Shown piece after piece: positions 49,492 through 58,588 of a stretch of DNA of 58,608 nucleotides. Source of the DNA: Candidatus Poribacteria bacterium (lineage in GTDB: Bacteria > Poribacteria > WGA-4E > WGA-3G). The first letter of the stretch is position 1, and each line of letters starts with the position of its first letter. Position numbers and translations under genes: made by a program. The notes under the pieces are model-generated. The model was not told the origin of the DNA. It made no database searches and was given only the letters and a program-made list of their open reading frames with translations. The stretch covers positions 1 to 58,608 of the forward strand of contig RKRR01000026.1 of assembly GCA_007571305.1 (NCBI GenBank), given 5' to 3'.

Positions 49492-50241
49492 TTAATCGAT
49501 GGGAAAAAGAAGAACTGTGACGTTATCTGTGCCACCGCAATCGAGTGCTCTGTTGACGAGGTTTTCTGCCGCCTCTTCAATATTGCAGGCAGCCTTGATA
49601 ATCTCAGCAATCTCATCGTCGTCGACAATCATGTCGTGTAAGCCATCGGTACAGGCGAGAACGATGTCCCCTGAAATAAGCGGGTATGCATCAGCACAGA
49701 CAGTGACAGTGGGTATCAAACCGATAGCCTGTGTAATTATATTTCGTTTTTCATGAACACGGCTTTCTTTGGAAGTTATTTCACCCTTTTCGACCATCTT
49801 TTGGACGAACGTATCATCTCTTGTTATCTGTGTCATCTTTCCATCGCGTAAGACGTAGAGCCGGCTATCCCCGACATGGACATAGGTGAGATAACTGAAG
49901 GTAACAAATCCTGCGATGAGGGTTGTGCCCATGCCGCGAGCTTTGCCGTTGTTCTCGGCAGTGTTGTAGATACGCTGATTCGCTTCTTCCGCGAGTTCGG
50001 TCAAGATTGAGAGCCTTTTCATGGGACCTAAGTCGATCTGCATGGATACTTGGGTTTTCGCCCACTCCTGAATGATCTCAAGAGCGATCAGACTCGCGAC
50101 ATCTCCGCTTTCATGCCCGCTCATACCATCAGCAATGGCGAATAGCTGAAGTTGCGTGTCAAAGTAATATCGGTCTTCGTTTTTTTCACGAAATTTACCT
50201 GTATCTGTTTTAGCTGCAAACTGCATTTTTCTATCGCCCAT
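49492..50241 (-). CDS. PP2C-type Ser/Thr protein phosphatase (Stp/PrpC family)
   Basis: The protein has 249 residues. All PPM metal and catalytic motifs are present: GKFREKNEDRYY, FAIADGMSGHESGD, GMGTTLIAGF, VGDSRLYVLR, ACTDGLHDMI and GGTDNVTVLL. It would dephosphorylate Ser/Thr residues set by Hanks-type kinases. It is monocistronic with convergent orientation to rsfS. The first ATG is used; an internal Met five codons later is also possible. Confidence 0.93.
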   Translation of the reverse strand: MGDRKMQFAAKTDTGKFREKNEDRYYFDTQLQLFAIADGMSGHESGDVASLIALEIIQEWAKTQVSMQIDLGPMKRLSILTELAEEANQRIYNTAENNGKARGMGTTLIAGFVTFSYLTYVHVGDSRLYVLRDGKMTQITRDDTFVQKMVEKGEITSKESRVHEKRNIITQAIGLIPTVTVCADAYPLISGDIVLACTDGLHDMIVDDDEIAEIIKAACNIEEAAENLVNRALDCGGTDNVTVLLFPID

Positions 50242-50773
50242 GTCGTCTGTCGTTAGGAATACAAATAGGCTTATGTGTGATTGTTTGGGAAGGCACCAGA
50301 TTCATTTAGGAAAACCACATATTCCCTTTAAAGGGTCAACTGCTATAGAAAAACGATACAAGTAAATTTTGGTTTCAAAATTCGCAGTTAAGTCTGAAAA
50401 AAAGAGTATATTGGATTGATCATTCCAATTGTATGATATATTAACCTTAGTTGCCAGTTCTGTAGCATAATCTGTTAGGTTGTGCAGCTTCACAACGAAA
50501 ATCACACGGAATATACCAAACTTTTCGCAAAAATGAAGGATTTTCGCTGAAAACAGGTGTTCGTAGCTCTGAAATCTTATAGGTAGCAAGTTGAGTTATA
50601 TGGATATGGATGTCCTGAGTTTCAACTATGCTAAAGTGAAACGAATGCATCACACTAATAAATCACCTAAACTGCCAATTAGAAGAATTTCTGATTTTTT
50701 CAAGTAGAAATAACTCTTATATCTCAGTAATCATTTCGTCGAAATTTAAGCATTTACCATCGATAAAGTAGAC
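50242..50773. other. Gap of 532 bp without a supported gene
   Basis: AT-rich. It holds the dispersed repeat at 50442-50490. No promoter of clear quality, terminator or convincing reading frame was seen. Confidence 0.5.
50442..50490 (+). repeat. Dispersed palindromic repeat, copy 5
   Basis: TTAGTTGCCAGTTCTGTAGC, then ATAATCTGTTAGGTTGTGC. It matches the copies at 36630 (same strand) and 28687 (inverted) along about 48 bp. Confidence 0.75.
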
Positions 50774-51937
50774 ATGGAAATAGAAAGATTATCCGCGAGA
50801 CCAAAACACCATTTCTTCGGATACTACGGCATTAATCCGTGGGATAGCACGACAAGGTATCATCTCGCATTGGAGACAGATTTTCATACGCACCGTCCTC
50901 TGCCCGAAGATGTGGCAACAGTTGGATTGATTCATCGCGAAACCCACGAATTTATTCCACACGCGAAGACCTCCGCTTTTAACCTCCAACAGGGCAGTAT
51001 GCTGCACTGGATAAACTGCAGCGAGAACAGCGTGCACAATACTGTCTGTGCGGAATTCACATTTAACGCTTGGGAAGATGGCAACCTTGTATCGCGTGCT
51101 TTAAATCCAGGAACGGGTGCCACCCGAACAATTCAGGGGGCGATCGCTGCTGTGTCACCGGCTGCCCCACTCGCGATTGGGCTCAACTACGGACGGATGT
51201 CCCACTGCCGTGCTGTCGTTGGTTACGCTATACACACTGAATCCAGTGAGGTTATAGCACAACCGGAGGATGACGGTTTATATCAACTCAACCTCCAAGA
51301 TGGAAGTTCGAAACTTGTCCTCTCTATCGCCGATGTCATCCGAGCAAGCGGAGACAAACGGATGATAGGTGAACGGACCTGGTTCAATCATGTTCTGTTT
51401 AATACAGATGGGACACGACTTCTATTTTTTTGCCGAGTCCGTCGGGAAACAGGAGGGCACTATACTTCACTCTGGACAGTAAATCCCGACGGCTCCGATT
51501 TGGAAATGCAAATTCCATTCGACTATCGAGTGTCTCATTTCGACTGGCGGACCCCGACGCGGATTCTTGTTTCTTCAGACATATCCGGTGAAATGGGGTT
51601 CGTTGAATTTACAGATGGGGGCCGTGATTTCACGCTGATCGGACGCGGTGTCCTACCGAGGGATGGACACGCTTCATTCTCACCAGACCGCGAATGGTTG
51701 CTTTGTGATACCTATCCGCGTGGTCCAGAACGTTTGGCACAACTTATGGTTTACAATATCGCTGAAAACCGAAAAATTGTTTTGGGCGAATTTCATCACG
51801 AGGAACAGTTTGTTGGAGATATCCGATGTGATTTGCATCCGCGTTGGGCACCCGATGGAAAAACGATTACCTTCGACTCAGTTCATGAAGGCTCTCGACA
51901 GATATATCTCGTGGAGGCACCATGCCCATGTCCATAG
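50774..51937 (+). CDS. TolB/oligogalacturonate-lyase-like beta-propeller protein
   Basis: The protein has 387 residues and no signal peptide. Repeats of WD40/TolB type occur with motifs such as LFNTDGTRLLFFCR, LWTVNPDGSDL, ASFSPDREWLLCD and PRWAPDGKTITFDS, suggesting a beta-propeller. The opening HHFFGYYGINPWD is seen in a family of propeller proteins related to oligogalacturonide lyases in Poribacteria and Planctomycetes. A polysaccharide- or small-ligand-related role is likely but no catalytic set is proven. Confidence 0.6.
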   Translation: MEIERLSARPKHHFFGYYGINPWDSTTRYHLALETDFHTHRPLPEDVATVGLIHRETHEFIPHAKTSAFNLQQGSMLHWINCSENSVHNTVCAEFTFNAWEDGNLVSRALNPGTGATRTIQGAIAAVSPAAPLAIGLNYGRMSHCRAVVGYAIHTESSEVIAQPEDDGLYQLNLQDGSSKLVLSIADVIRASGDKRMIGERTWFNHVLFNTDGTRLLFFCRVRRETGGHYTSLWTVNPDGSDLEMQIPFDYRVSHFDWRTPTRILVSSDISGEMGFVEFTDGGRDFTLIGRGVLPRDGHASFSPDREWLLCDTYPRGPERLAQLMVYNIAENRKIVLGEFHHEEQFVGDIRCDLHPRWAPDGKTITFDSVHEGSRQIYLVEAPCPCP

Positions 51938-52166
51938 AAGTTCGTGGGATAATGAAGTAAGTTTGTAAATCTTATAAGAGTTTTTCTACGATCAGGTTTC
52001 CGCCGTACGATCTATTACATTACGTCAATAAAAGGAAAGATGGAGCCCCAATTTTCTAACCCTTCAACCACACCTGTCCGCCCGTAAGCGTAGCGGATGG
52101 CGATCTTCGGAAAGACACTTCAAAGATGAAACCTAGGTTGTTCAACCGCAAGGTAAAATTAAAAAG

Positions 52167-53228
52167 ATGTTGCGAGATGATTGTTCTCATGAAAAAATTG
52201 GACGGTTGCCAAGTATTGTAAGATGTCCTTTCGCGAATGTTAAGGAGCATCGCGAGGCGGTGGTCTTGACAACGGCTCCGGCATGGAAGGCCGTTAATGG
52301 CATCGACATAAATACACACCACCCTATCTACGTTGACGGTAACACGCAGGCAGATATGGCTGCGCTGGCGGAGGCGTGTAAAGGGAAAGTCGTTTATGGT
52401 ATTGGTGGCGGGTTAGCCATTGATACTGCCAAATATGTCGCAGCTGCAAAAGGGTTACCACTTGTTGCACTGCCTACCGTTCTATCAACTGATGCTTTTC
52501 TGACAGATGCGACTGGCGTTAGAGAAAATGGGTGTGTCCGTTATCTTCCATCAAAAGCACCTGACACTGTTATTGTAGATATGGATGTCTTGTGTAACGC
52601 CCCTGTCTCAATGCGGGCAAGCGGTGCGGCGGATGTCCTATCGATCGCAACAGCACTCTGGGATTGGCAAGAAGCGGAGAAAATGGGCGCCAATCCATCA
52701 GACCAACAACTGACATCGCACGTTGTCGACATAGCAGGTACCCTTCTCCAAACGCTTCTGGATAACGCACGGGAAATCGGTAGCGGCACCCCAACTGGCT
52801 TGAAACTTCTCCTCGATCTGCTCTGTATGGAGGTCCAACTTTGCTATCAATGCGGACATAGTCGTGTTGAAGAGGGAAGTGAGCATTACTTTGTCTATGC
52901 AATTGAGAACCATTTGACGCCGGCTGAAGAGAGATTGTCCGGTAGCGAAACTGCAAACGGTGGACCACTTTTACACGGGGAGTTGGTAGGACTCGGTATC
53001 CTATTAATGGCTGTGTTGCAATCGCAACCTTGGACGCAGTACCGGCACGCATTAGAGTGTTTGCGGATCAACTATCTTCCATCGGCTGTTGCCCGTGATG
53101 CGATTGCTGAAACACTCATCAATCTATCCGATTACGTCGCGCAACACCAACTCCCATATACCGTCGCTACAACTTTACGAATCACTCCTGATATTGCCGA
53201 ACGGACGATACAAACCATATTAGATTAA
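52167..53228 (+). CDS. sn-glycerol-1-phosphate dehydrogenase-like enzyme (AraM/EgsA family)
   Basis: The protein has 353 residues. It is a zinc- and NAD(P)-dependent enzyme of the Fe-type alcohol dehydrogenase fold. The NAD site is YGIGGGLAIDTAKYVAAAK (77-95); VALPTVLSTDAFLTDATGV and SGAADVLSIATALWDWQEA, with a metal-ligand Asp at 156, are typical of G1PDH. HGELVGLGILL carries a metal-site His. In archaea it makes sn-glycerol-1-phosphate; bacterial AraM serves other glycerol-phosphate products. A downstream 10-bp gap joins it to the dipeptidase. The ribosome site is weak. Confidence 0.75.
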   Translation: MLRDDCSHEKIGRLPSIVRCPFANVKEHREAVVLTTAPAWKAVNGIDINTHHPIYVDGNTQADMAALAEACKGKVVYGIGGGLAIDTAKYVAAAKGLPLVALPTVLSTDAFLTDATGVRENGCVRYLPSKAPDTVIVDMDVLCNAPVSMRASGAADVLSIATALWDWQEAEKMGANPSDQQLTSHVVDIAGTLLQTLLDNAREIGSGTPTGLKLLLDLLCMEVQLCYQCGHSRVEEGSEHYFVYAIENHLTPAEERLSGSETANGGPLLHGELVGLGILLMAVLQSQPWTQYRHALECLRINYLPSAVARDAIAETLINLSDYVAQHQLPYTVATTLRITPDIAERTIQTILD

Positions 53229-53238
53229 GATAGAGGAC

Positions 53239-54312
53239 ATGGAGAAAGAAAACGAAGAAATGACATTAAAAACGCAAATTTTCGAACTGCACGAGCAGGC
53301 ACTTGTGATAGATTCACATAACGATGCAATCGTGGCACACATCCGCCGAGGCAATGTCAGTCTTACTGACGAAAACGCCCAAAATGCCACAGATCGGGTT
53401 GGCACTATCGCCTATCTACGCGGGCCCGTTCCCCTTGAAGAGGAAGCTATCGGCATCCAGCTCAACATACCGAAAATGCGGCAGGGAGGCATTAATGCGG
53501 CATTTTTTGCTGTTGACGTGACACGCGCGTGGAAAAATCACCTCGCGTATGCGTTAGATGCCTTTGGCTGGTTCGAGGCAGAAGTGACAGCAAATGCCAA
53601 TGACATTTGTATCGCACGGAAGGCAAGCGACATTCGTGAAGCGAAGGCATCTGGCAAACTTGCCGCAATTCTTGTCATTGAGAATAGCGAGGCCGTCGAG
53701 CGCAGCCTTAATATTCTTCGCTCGCTGCATACGCTTGGGGTTCGCTCAATTGGATTGACACATAACCTGAATACATGGGCATCGACAGGAAATGACGAAG
53801 AGGACCTGGGTGGCGGTTTGACGCGATTCGGCATGGCATTAGTCAAGGAGATGAATCGCCTCGGAATGCTTGTGGATGTCTCTCATATTAGTGAACGTGG
53901 ATTTTGGGATGTTCTGGAGATATCGGAACACCCTGTCATTGCGTCTCATAGCAATTGCAAAACGTTGTGTCGGCACTCGCGGAACCTGAGCAATGAGCAA
54001 CTGAAAGCTTTAGCGGCTAACGGAGGGGTTGTCGGCATCACTTTTGTTCCGGGGTTTATCACCGCCGATGGGTGGACGAAGATGCCTCCTTTGGCACAAC
54101 TACTCAATCACTTCGCCTACGCAATTGACATCGCCGGGATCGATCATGTCGGCATCGGATCAGACTTTGATGGGGGTGGCGATCTACTCAAGGATGCCAG
54201 TGAGTTTATCAAGATTACTGAAGGTTTAAGTGATCGTGGTTACTCTGACGAGGATATTCGGAAAGTGCTTGGAGAAAATCACCTACGGGTTTTTGAGGCG
54301 GCATGCGGATAA
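53239..54312 (+). CDS. Membrane-dipeptidase-type metallopeptidase (M19 family)
   Basis: The protein has 357 residues. It is an amidohydrolase-fold zinc dipeptidase: the first metal pair H27-x-D29 (IDSHNDAIVAH), a bridging Glu in LVIENSEAVER, His in VDVSHISERGF and IASHSNCKTLC, and the loop VGIGSDFDGGG. Usual family length is about 320-370. No signal peptide is seen. Substrates include dipeptides, possibly D-amino-acid peptides. It starts 10 bp after the G1PDH-like gene, so both are likely one transcript. Confidence 0.88.
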   Translation: MEKENEEMTLKTQIFELHEQALVIDSHNDAIVAHIRRGNVSLTDENAQNATDRVGTIAYLRGPVPLEEEAIGIQLNIPKMRQGGINAAFFAVDVTRAWKNHLAYALDAFGWFEAEVTANANDICIARKASDIREAKASGKLAAILVIENSEAVERSLNILRSLHTLGVRSIGLTHNLNTWASTGNDEEDLGGGLTRFGMALVKEMNRLGMLVDVSHISERGFWDVLEISEHPVIASHSNCKTLCRHSRNLSNEQLKALAANGGVVGITFVPGFITADGWTKMPPLAQLLNHFAYAIDIAGIDHVGIGSDFDGGGDLLKDASEFIKITEGLSDRGYSDEDIRKVLGENHLRVFEAACG

Positions 54313-54477
54313 AGTTTTTTAATAGATTGCTCATGGACTGGGATCCACTCTGTTACGCCTAATTCCAGACCGGTTTTAGAATTTTGAGGTGTTCGGTGGA
54401 GAATGGAGCGTTACGCCAAAGTTGTGGTTTGCAAAAATGGCGCAAGTGGATTTGATCAATTCACGACAAAGACCTAA

Positions 54478-55488
54478 CTATCGTCGTTTAACCGCGAGGG
54501 CATCGGAGATAGCGTGCCATACCTCATCTACAGTGATCTTTTTCATACAGATATTATCTTTGCATTTATCTGTGAATTGCTTGCAAGGACTGCATGGGAC
54601 ATCATGACGAATGGTTTGGTGCAACCCACCGAGCGGTTGAAATCGGATATGATTGCCAGGACCAAACAGGGACACAGTGGGAGTGCCGACCGCTGCGGCA
54701 ATGTGCATCGGCCCGGTGTCGTTTGTGAGAAAGAGATCGCATTTTTCAATACAGGCGGCTAACTCCCGAACTTGAAGATTGCCGGCAAACCGAACGGCAC
54801 GCGCGTCCATCAGGTTTGAGACAGTGTCCACGAGTTTTGATTCCTTTTGTCCGCCGAAAATCAGCACCTCGGCGTTGAAACGGTCGACCAGCCTGTCCCC
54901 AATAGCCGCGAAGCGTTCAGGCATCCATTCGCGCAGCTTCCACCCTGCCCCCGGAAAAATCCCTACTTTTAAACCTCCTCGCGTAACGCCTGCAGTGTCA
55001 AATCGCTGGGAGACATCTGTACGCTCAGACTCAGCAAGAAACAGTTCCAGTCTTTGATCTACCGCTGGAATTCCAGCGGCATGCAACAGGTCAAAGTAGT
55101 GTGCTGTAACGTGCTTGTTACCTCGCTCAAGGACTCGGACAGTACAGAGCGAGCCTTTACCGATACGCTCAGTAGCACCGCTGAAATACATCAGCAACGC
55201 AGTGCGAAATTTTCGCTGAAGGTCAATCGTCAACGTGAATTTACGTTCACGCAGGACTCGGACAGTCCGCAACATCTCACCTGTATCCTTGTCTTTAGCG
55301 AATCGATCAAATGTAATTATCTCATCAAGATGTGGATTTTCTCGAAGGACATCCGCCGACTGTTTTCCTACGAGCATAGCAATATACGCATCTGGCAAAT
55401 GCGCGCGGACGGCTCGAATAGCCGGTGTTGTAAGCACGATGTCGCCAAGAGAACTGAGGCGAATGAGCAGTATTTTTTGAGAAGCCAT
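54478..55488 (-). CDS. GT9 glycosyltransferase, lipopolysaccharide heptosyltransferase family
   Basis: The protein has 336 residues. KILLIRLSSLGDIVLTTPAIRAVR is the GT9 N-terminal signature (here shown as its parts), and FLTNDTGPMHIAAAVGTPTVSLF with the downstream GPGNH is the heptosyltransferase donor-site motif. Three Cys lie near the C-terminus (CSPCKQFTDKCKDNICM), a feature of some GT9 enzymes. It adds heptose or a related sugar to the LPS core, which supports a Gram-negative envelope. It lies 4 bp after thiI. Confidence 0.87.
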   Translation of the reverse strand: MASQKILLIRLSSLGDIVLTTPAIRAVRAHLPDAYIAMLVGKQSADVLRENPHLDEIITFDRFAKDKDTGEMLRTVRVLRERKFTLTIDLQRKFRTALLMYFSGATERIGKGSLCTVRVLERGNKHVTAHYFDLLHAAGIPAVDQRLELFLAESERTDVSQRFDTAGVTRGGLKVGIFPGAGWKLREWMPERFAAIGDRLVDRFNAEVLIFGGQKESKLVDTVSNLMDARAVRFAGNLQVRELAACIEKCDLFLTNDTGPMHIAAAVGTPTVSLFGPGNHIRFQPLGGLHQTIRHDVPCSPCKQFTDKCKDNICMKKITVDEVWHAISDALAVKRR

Positions 55489-55492
55489 CTAC

Positions 55493-56650
55493 TCAATCGA
55501 CGATCCGCTTTTCAAGACTGTTTAACGCCCCTTCAACCAACACCTCTATATCTAACCCCGATTCTGCTTCAGCTAAATCGGCAAGTGATGCGCGGGTAGC
55601 GGGGTGCTTAGGGACAAAGAGTGAACAACAATCTTGGTGTGGACGTGTGGATACGTCAAAAGTCCCGATCCGTTGTGCCTTTTCGATAATTTCAGCTTTG
55701 TCCTCGCCGATAAGCGGACGCAGAATTGGGGTATCGGCGATCGCTTCAATGGTTCTGAGGTTTGTTAGGGTTTGGGATGCGACTTGTGCGAGGCTTTCAC
55801 CAGTGACGAGTGCTTCTGCAGTTTCCATAGCCGCAACACGCTGCGCGATGCGTGTCATCATCCGCCGATACAACAGGACCCGGAAGGGGGTCGGTGTTGC
55901 AGCGACGATAAGCTGTTGGAGTTCAGCAAACGGGACGAGATAGACAGTACTGCGATAATTCGACACCGCTAAAATCTGAGCAAGTTCCATCACTTTTTCC
56001 AAGGAGGCTTTATCGGTATACGGATAACTATAAAAATGAATAAAAACGGCTTTCGCGCCACGTTTTATCATCTGCCACGCGGCGACGGGAGAGTCAATCC
56101 CACCGGACAACATGACGAGCACCTTACCACTCACACCCACTGGCAATCCGCCAATCCCTGGAATCTTCTCAGTGGAGATATATGCCGCATTGTGTGTTAT
56201 TTTGACCCAACAAACCAAATCGGGATTATGCATATCGGCACGCGTGCCTGTTTCGGTAACGAGATACCCACCGACCTCTGCACTCACTTGCGGAGAGGTG
56301 AGTGGAAAGGTTTTATCTGTCCGTCGTGTCTCAACTTTAAAGGACTCATAACAATCATCTTGAATTTGCTGTAGGGCTGCCTCTTTAATAGCAGCGATGT
56401 CTCTCTCGGTACGACAGGCAAACTCAAAATGGGCGATCCCCATAACTTGCCGCAGACACCTCTTAACCTCAGTGATGTCGGCATTCTGGCCAAGGTGTAC
56501 GAGAATCCTATCGTGAAGTCGCTCTACTTCTGCATATCCTGTGCCGCGCAGAGAGAGTTTGATGTTATTCACGAGCCGTTTCTCAAAAAACACCCTATTT
56601 TTTCCTTTGAGTCCAACTTCGGCGTAATGAACAGTAAATAATTCTTCCAT
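55493..56650 (-). CDS. thiI: tRNA 4-thiouridine sulfurtransferase ThiI, without rhodanese domain
   Basis: The protein has 385 residues. An N-terminal ferredoxin-like and THUMP region (HYAEVGLKGKNRVFFEKRL) precedes the PP-loop SGGIDS at residues 182-187. The length lacks the C-terminal rhodanese domain of the E. coli enzyme, as in many bacteria and archaea. A CC pair in HQDCCSLFVPKHP near 340 occurs in such short forms. The enzyme makes 4-thiouridine at position 8 of tRNA. It is followed 4 bp later by the GT9 gene. A MITE-like element lies upstream. Confidence 0.93.
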   Translation of the reverse strand: MEELFTVHYAEVGLKGKNRVFFEKRLVNNIKLSLRGTGYAEVERLHDRILVHLGQNADITEVKRCLRQVMGIAHFEFACRTERDIAAIKEAALQQIQDDCYESFKVETRRTDKTFPLTSPQVSAEVGGYLVTETGTRADMHNPDLVCWVKITHNAAYISTEKIPGIGGLPVGVSGKVLVMLSGGIDSPVAAWQMIKRGAKAVFIHFYSYPYTDKASLEKVMELAQILAVSNYRSTVYLVPFAELQQLIVAATPTPFRVLLYRRMMTRIAQRVAAMETAEALVTGESLAQVASQTLTNLRTIEAIADTPILRPLIGEDKAEIIEKAQRIGTFDVSTRPHQDCCSLFVPKHPATRASLADLAEAESGLDIEVLVEGALNSLEKRIVD

Positions 56651-56706
56651 CTTTTAATTAATTGCTTCTGGGCTGCCCTCCATTTCATTACAGGCAGGTT
56701 TCTGGT

Positions 56707-56831
56707 TATAGTAGATTCCGTAATTATTTATACATTTGTAGCGGCGTGTGGACTCTGAAGTTATATGTATCTGATGGCACAGCCTAACAGGCTATGCTAC
56801 AAGTGTAAATTTATTTTCGGATTCTACTATA
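56707..56831 (+). repeat. MITE-like element, intact copy of 125 bp
   Basis: Terminal inverted repeats TATAGTAGATTCCG and CGGATTCTACTATA; the interior holds the palindromic core CACAGCCTAACAGGCTATGC. Its reverse complement aligns end to end with 44930-45050. TA-like duplications at both ends would fit an IS630/Tc1-type transposase, but no such gene is present in the window. Confidence 0.85.
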
Positions 56832-56874
56832 ATTCGGGACTGGTCTGAGCGTTTGTACATTTTTTTCCCGTTGC

Positions 56875-57609
56875 TTACGAAGCCCGAACCGCATCTGTCA
56901 AACGAAAGTGAAGTTTTGCCACATCTCCTAACGCCTCACTCCCGTGCAGTGCGACAAATTTCCTACCTGCTTCTACGACCTGATACGAACCTCTTGGTAG
57001 ACACATCCCATGTTCTTCGGACAGCATTTCCATTCTGTTCAGAAAGGTATTGCGAGCGATGATTGAGGCGGCAGCGACGGCAATGTCTCGTTCTGCTTTT
57101 GGAACCTGCAATATTTTCATTTCTAAAGGTCTACGACCGGAAAATCTGCTTTGAGGTGGAGCGGAAGTTCTGTATTGTGATTGCGTTCCACTGTTCGTTC
57201 GGTGATGCAATTGCTGCGTAATGAGATCGTCTTTAGAAAACCTGTCAACAAGCACGTGTTTCGCGCCTACCCGAGTCGCTAAGGTCTGAATAGTTTCTGC
57301 ATGGAGCGATGCCAGAAAGTGATTTAGGTTTTGTCCGCGCCTACAGAACTCCTTATAGAGAGAGTTATACTCATTGGGCATTCTTTCCACAACAACGATA
57401 TGCCGTTCATAGCGAGTGCACATTAATTCGGCAAGATCACGGATACGGCGATTTGACAGGGTTTTCCCATCAGCAATGCCTAAATCAGCGAGGGTTTCTC
57501 GACAGTCTGCATCTACATAAACGGCTGCGACGACGAGGGGACCAAAATAATCACCCTTCCCTGCTTCGTCCGTGCCGATCCATGTGTGCCAATTGTGTAT
57601 TGCATTCAT
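56875..57609 (-). CDS. rnhC: Ribonuclease HIII-like, without N-terminal substrate-binding domain
   Basis: The protein has 244 residues. The active-site motif reads WIGTDEAGKGDYFGPLVVAA, with D14 and E15 the first two carboxylates and the GDYFGP ending that is typical of the HIII rather than the HII type. DGKTLSNRRI and RDIAVAAASIIARNTFLNRM contain later conserved residues. Canonical RNase HIII has a TBP-like N-terminal domain of about 80 residues, absent here. The enzyme cleaves the RNA strand of RNA-DNA hybrids. It follows the reductase gene by 47 bp. Confidence 0.82.
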   Translation of the reverse strand: MNAIHNWHTWIGTDEAGKGDYFGPLVVAAVYVDADCRETLADLGIADGKTLSNRRIRDLAELMCTRYERHIVVVERMPNEYNSLYKEFCRRGQNLNHFLASLHAETIQTLATRVGAKHVLVDRFSKDDLITQQLHHRTNSGTQSQYRTSAPPQSRFSGRRPLEMKILQVPKAERDIAVAAASIIARNTFLNRMEMLSEEHGMCLPRGSYQVVEAGRKFVALHGSEALGDVAKLHFRLTDAVRAS

Positions 57610-57656
57610 TTCGTTTGCTGGATTCTATGTCTTGTGTTTCTGCGTTGGTCATGTTC

Positions 57657-58226
57657 TCATACCGAATTCCGAAGCACTGCGAATTCGGCAACCTGCTCAC
57701 CTACGGCTTTGACACGCGCAGTTAATTCAGCATCGTGTAAGTTACCCTCTGCATCAAACGCCTCAGATGAATTTGGAATTGATACGTCATTTGGAACAAC
57801 CCAGGCGTGAAGGGCAGTGCCTACCGTCCGCAACATAGAAAGCGCATTCACCGCGCCCATGCGTCCGCCTGATACACCGATGAGCCCGATCACTTTATTT
57901 TCAAATTCATCAAATCCCATCAAATCGAGTGCGCTTTTAAGGACACCGCTGAAACTACCGTGGTATTCAGGCGATCCGAGAAGTATACCGTGTGCGCGTT
58001 TCACCTTTTCCCGCAACTTGAAAACGCCAGGCGGATAGTCACTTTCGCTCGCGACAGAGCCTTGAAAGACAAGGTTGTATTCGCCGAGCTCAAGCAACTC
58101 AACCTCAGCACCCGCATCTTTGGCGGCAGAGAGTGCAATTTGGAGTGCAGCATGCGTTGAGCTACCCTGTCGGAGACTCCCACAGATGGCAACAATATGG
58201 ATGGATCGGTCATCGGTACTCTTCAT
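57657..58226 (-). CDS. NAD(P)H-dependent FMN reductase (SsuE/azoreductase-like flavodoxin fold)
   Basis: The protein has 189 residues from the ATG at 58226, which has AAAGGGA seven bases upstream; a longer frame to 58271 is less likely. The FMN phosphate loop is ICGSLRQGSSTHAAL and the flavin contact SPEYHGSFSGVLKSALD is the classic NADPH-dependent FMN reductase motif, followed by GVSGGRMGAVNALSMLR. It provides reduced flavin or acts as a quinone or azo reductase. Its promoter is at 58310-58338. Confidence 0.9.
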   Translation of the reverse strand: MKSTDDRSIHIVAICGSLRQGSSTHAALQIALSAAKDAGAEVELLELGEYNLVFQGSVASESDYPPGVFKLREKVKRAHGILLGSPEYHGSFSGVLKSALDLMGFDEFENKVIGLIGVSGGRMGAVNALSMLRTVGTALHAWVVPNDVSIPNSSEAFDAEGNLHDAELTARVKAVGEQVAEFAVLRNSV

Positions 58227-58309
58227 TTCGGCATCCCTTTCAGAGAAAATAGATAAAGCAATCTTCGTCAATTCAGGATTACTTATTTAAATCCATTGAA
58301 GTGCTTTTT

Positions 58310-58338
58310 AGCATACCACAAAAACAAAGGTATGTCAA
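58310..58338 (-). promoter_or_regulatory. Promoter of the FMN reductase-rnhC unit
   Basis: On the minus strand TTGACA and TATGCT are separated by 17 bp; the start codon of the reductase is about 85 nt further. Confidence 0.75.
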
Positions 58339-58444
58339 AGGACTTTTATGGTATAACCGAAGTTGTGACCTCTATGATTTCATATCCGCGAGCTCCCTTG
58401 TTCACCGAGCATCCTTATAGAAAATACGCGTGTGTAGATTTTCC

Positions 58445-58474
58445 TTGACATATTTAAGTTCTTTTTTGTATCAT
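58445..58474 (+). promoter_or_regulatory. Promoter reading out of the window to the right
   Basis: TTGACA (58445-58450) and TATCAT (58469-58474) with an 18-bp spacer. It faces a gene beyond the right edge. Confidence 0.65.
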
Positions 58475-58528
58475 ATCTCTATGAGTTAAAATGCAAGTCT
58501 CTATTTTATCTAAAGTTTGGACAATATT

Positions 58529-58588
58529 ATGATTTTCAAGCTGCCTTGTCGAAAGGCAGCGTGGTATCTTGTTGAAAAAGGGGTGTAA
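58529..58588 (+). other. Hairpin and 19-codon reading frame downstream of the right-edge promoter
   Basis: GCTGCCTT (58540-58547) pairs perfectly with AAGGCAGC (58553-58560). A short frame from ATG 58529 to TAA 58588 (MIFKLPCRKAAWYLVEKGV) spans it. It could be a leader with a structured mRNA or chance; no ribosome site is obvious. Confidence 0.3.
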
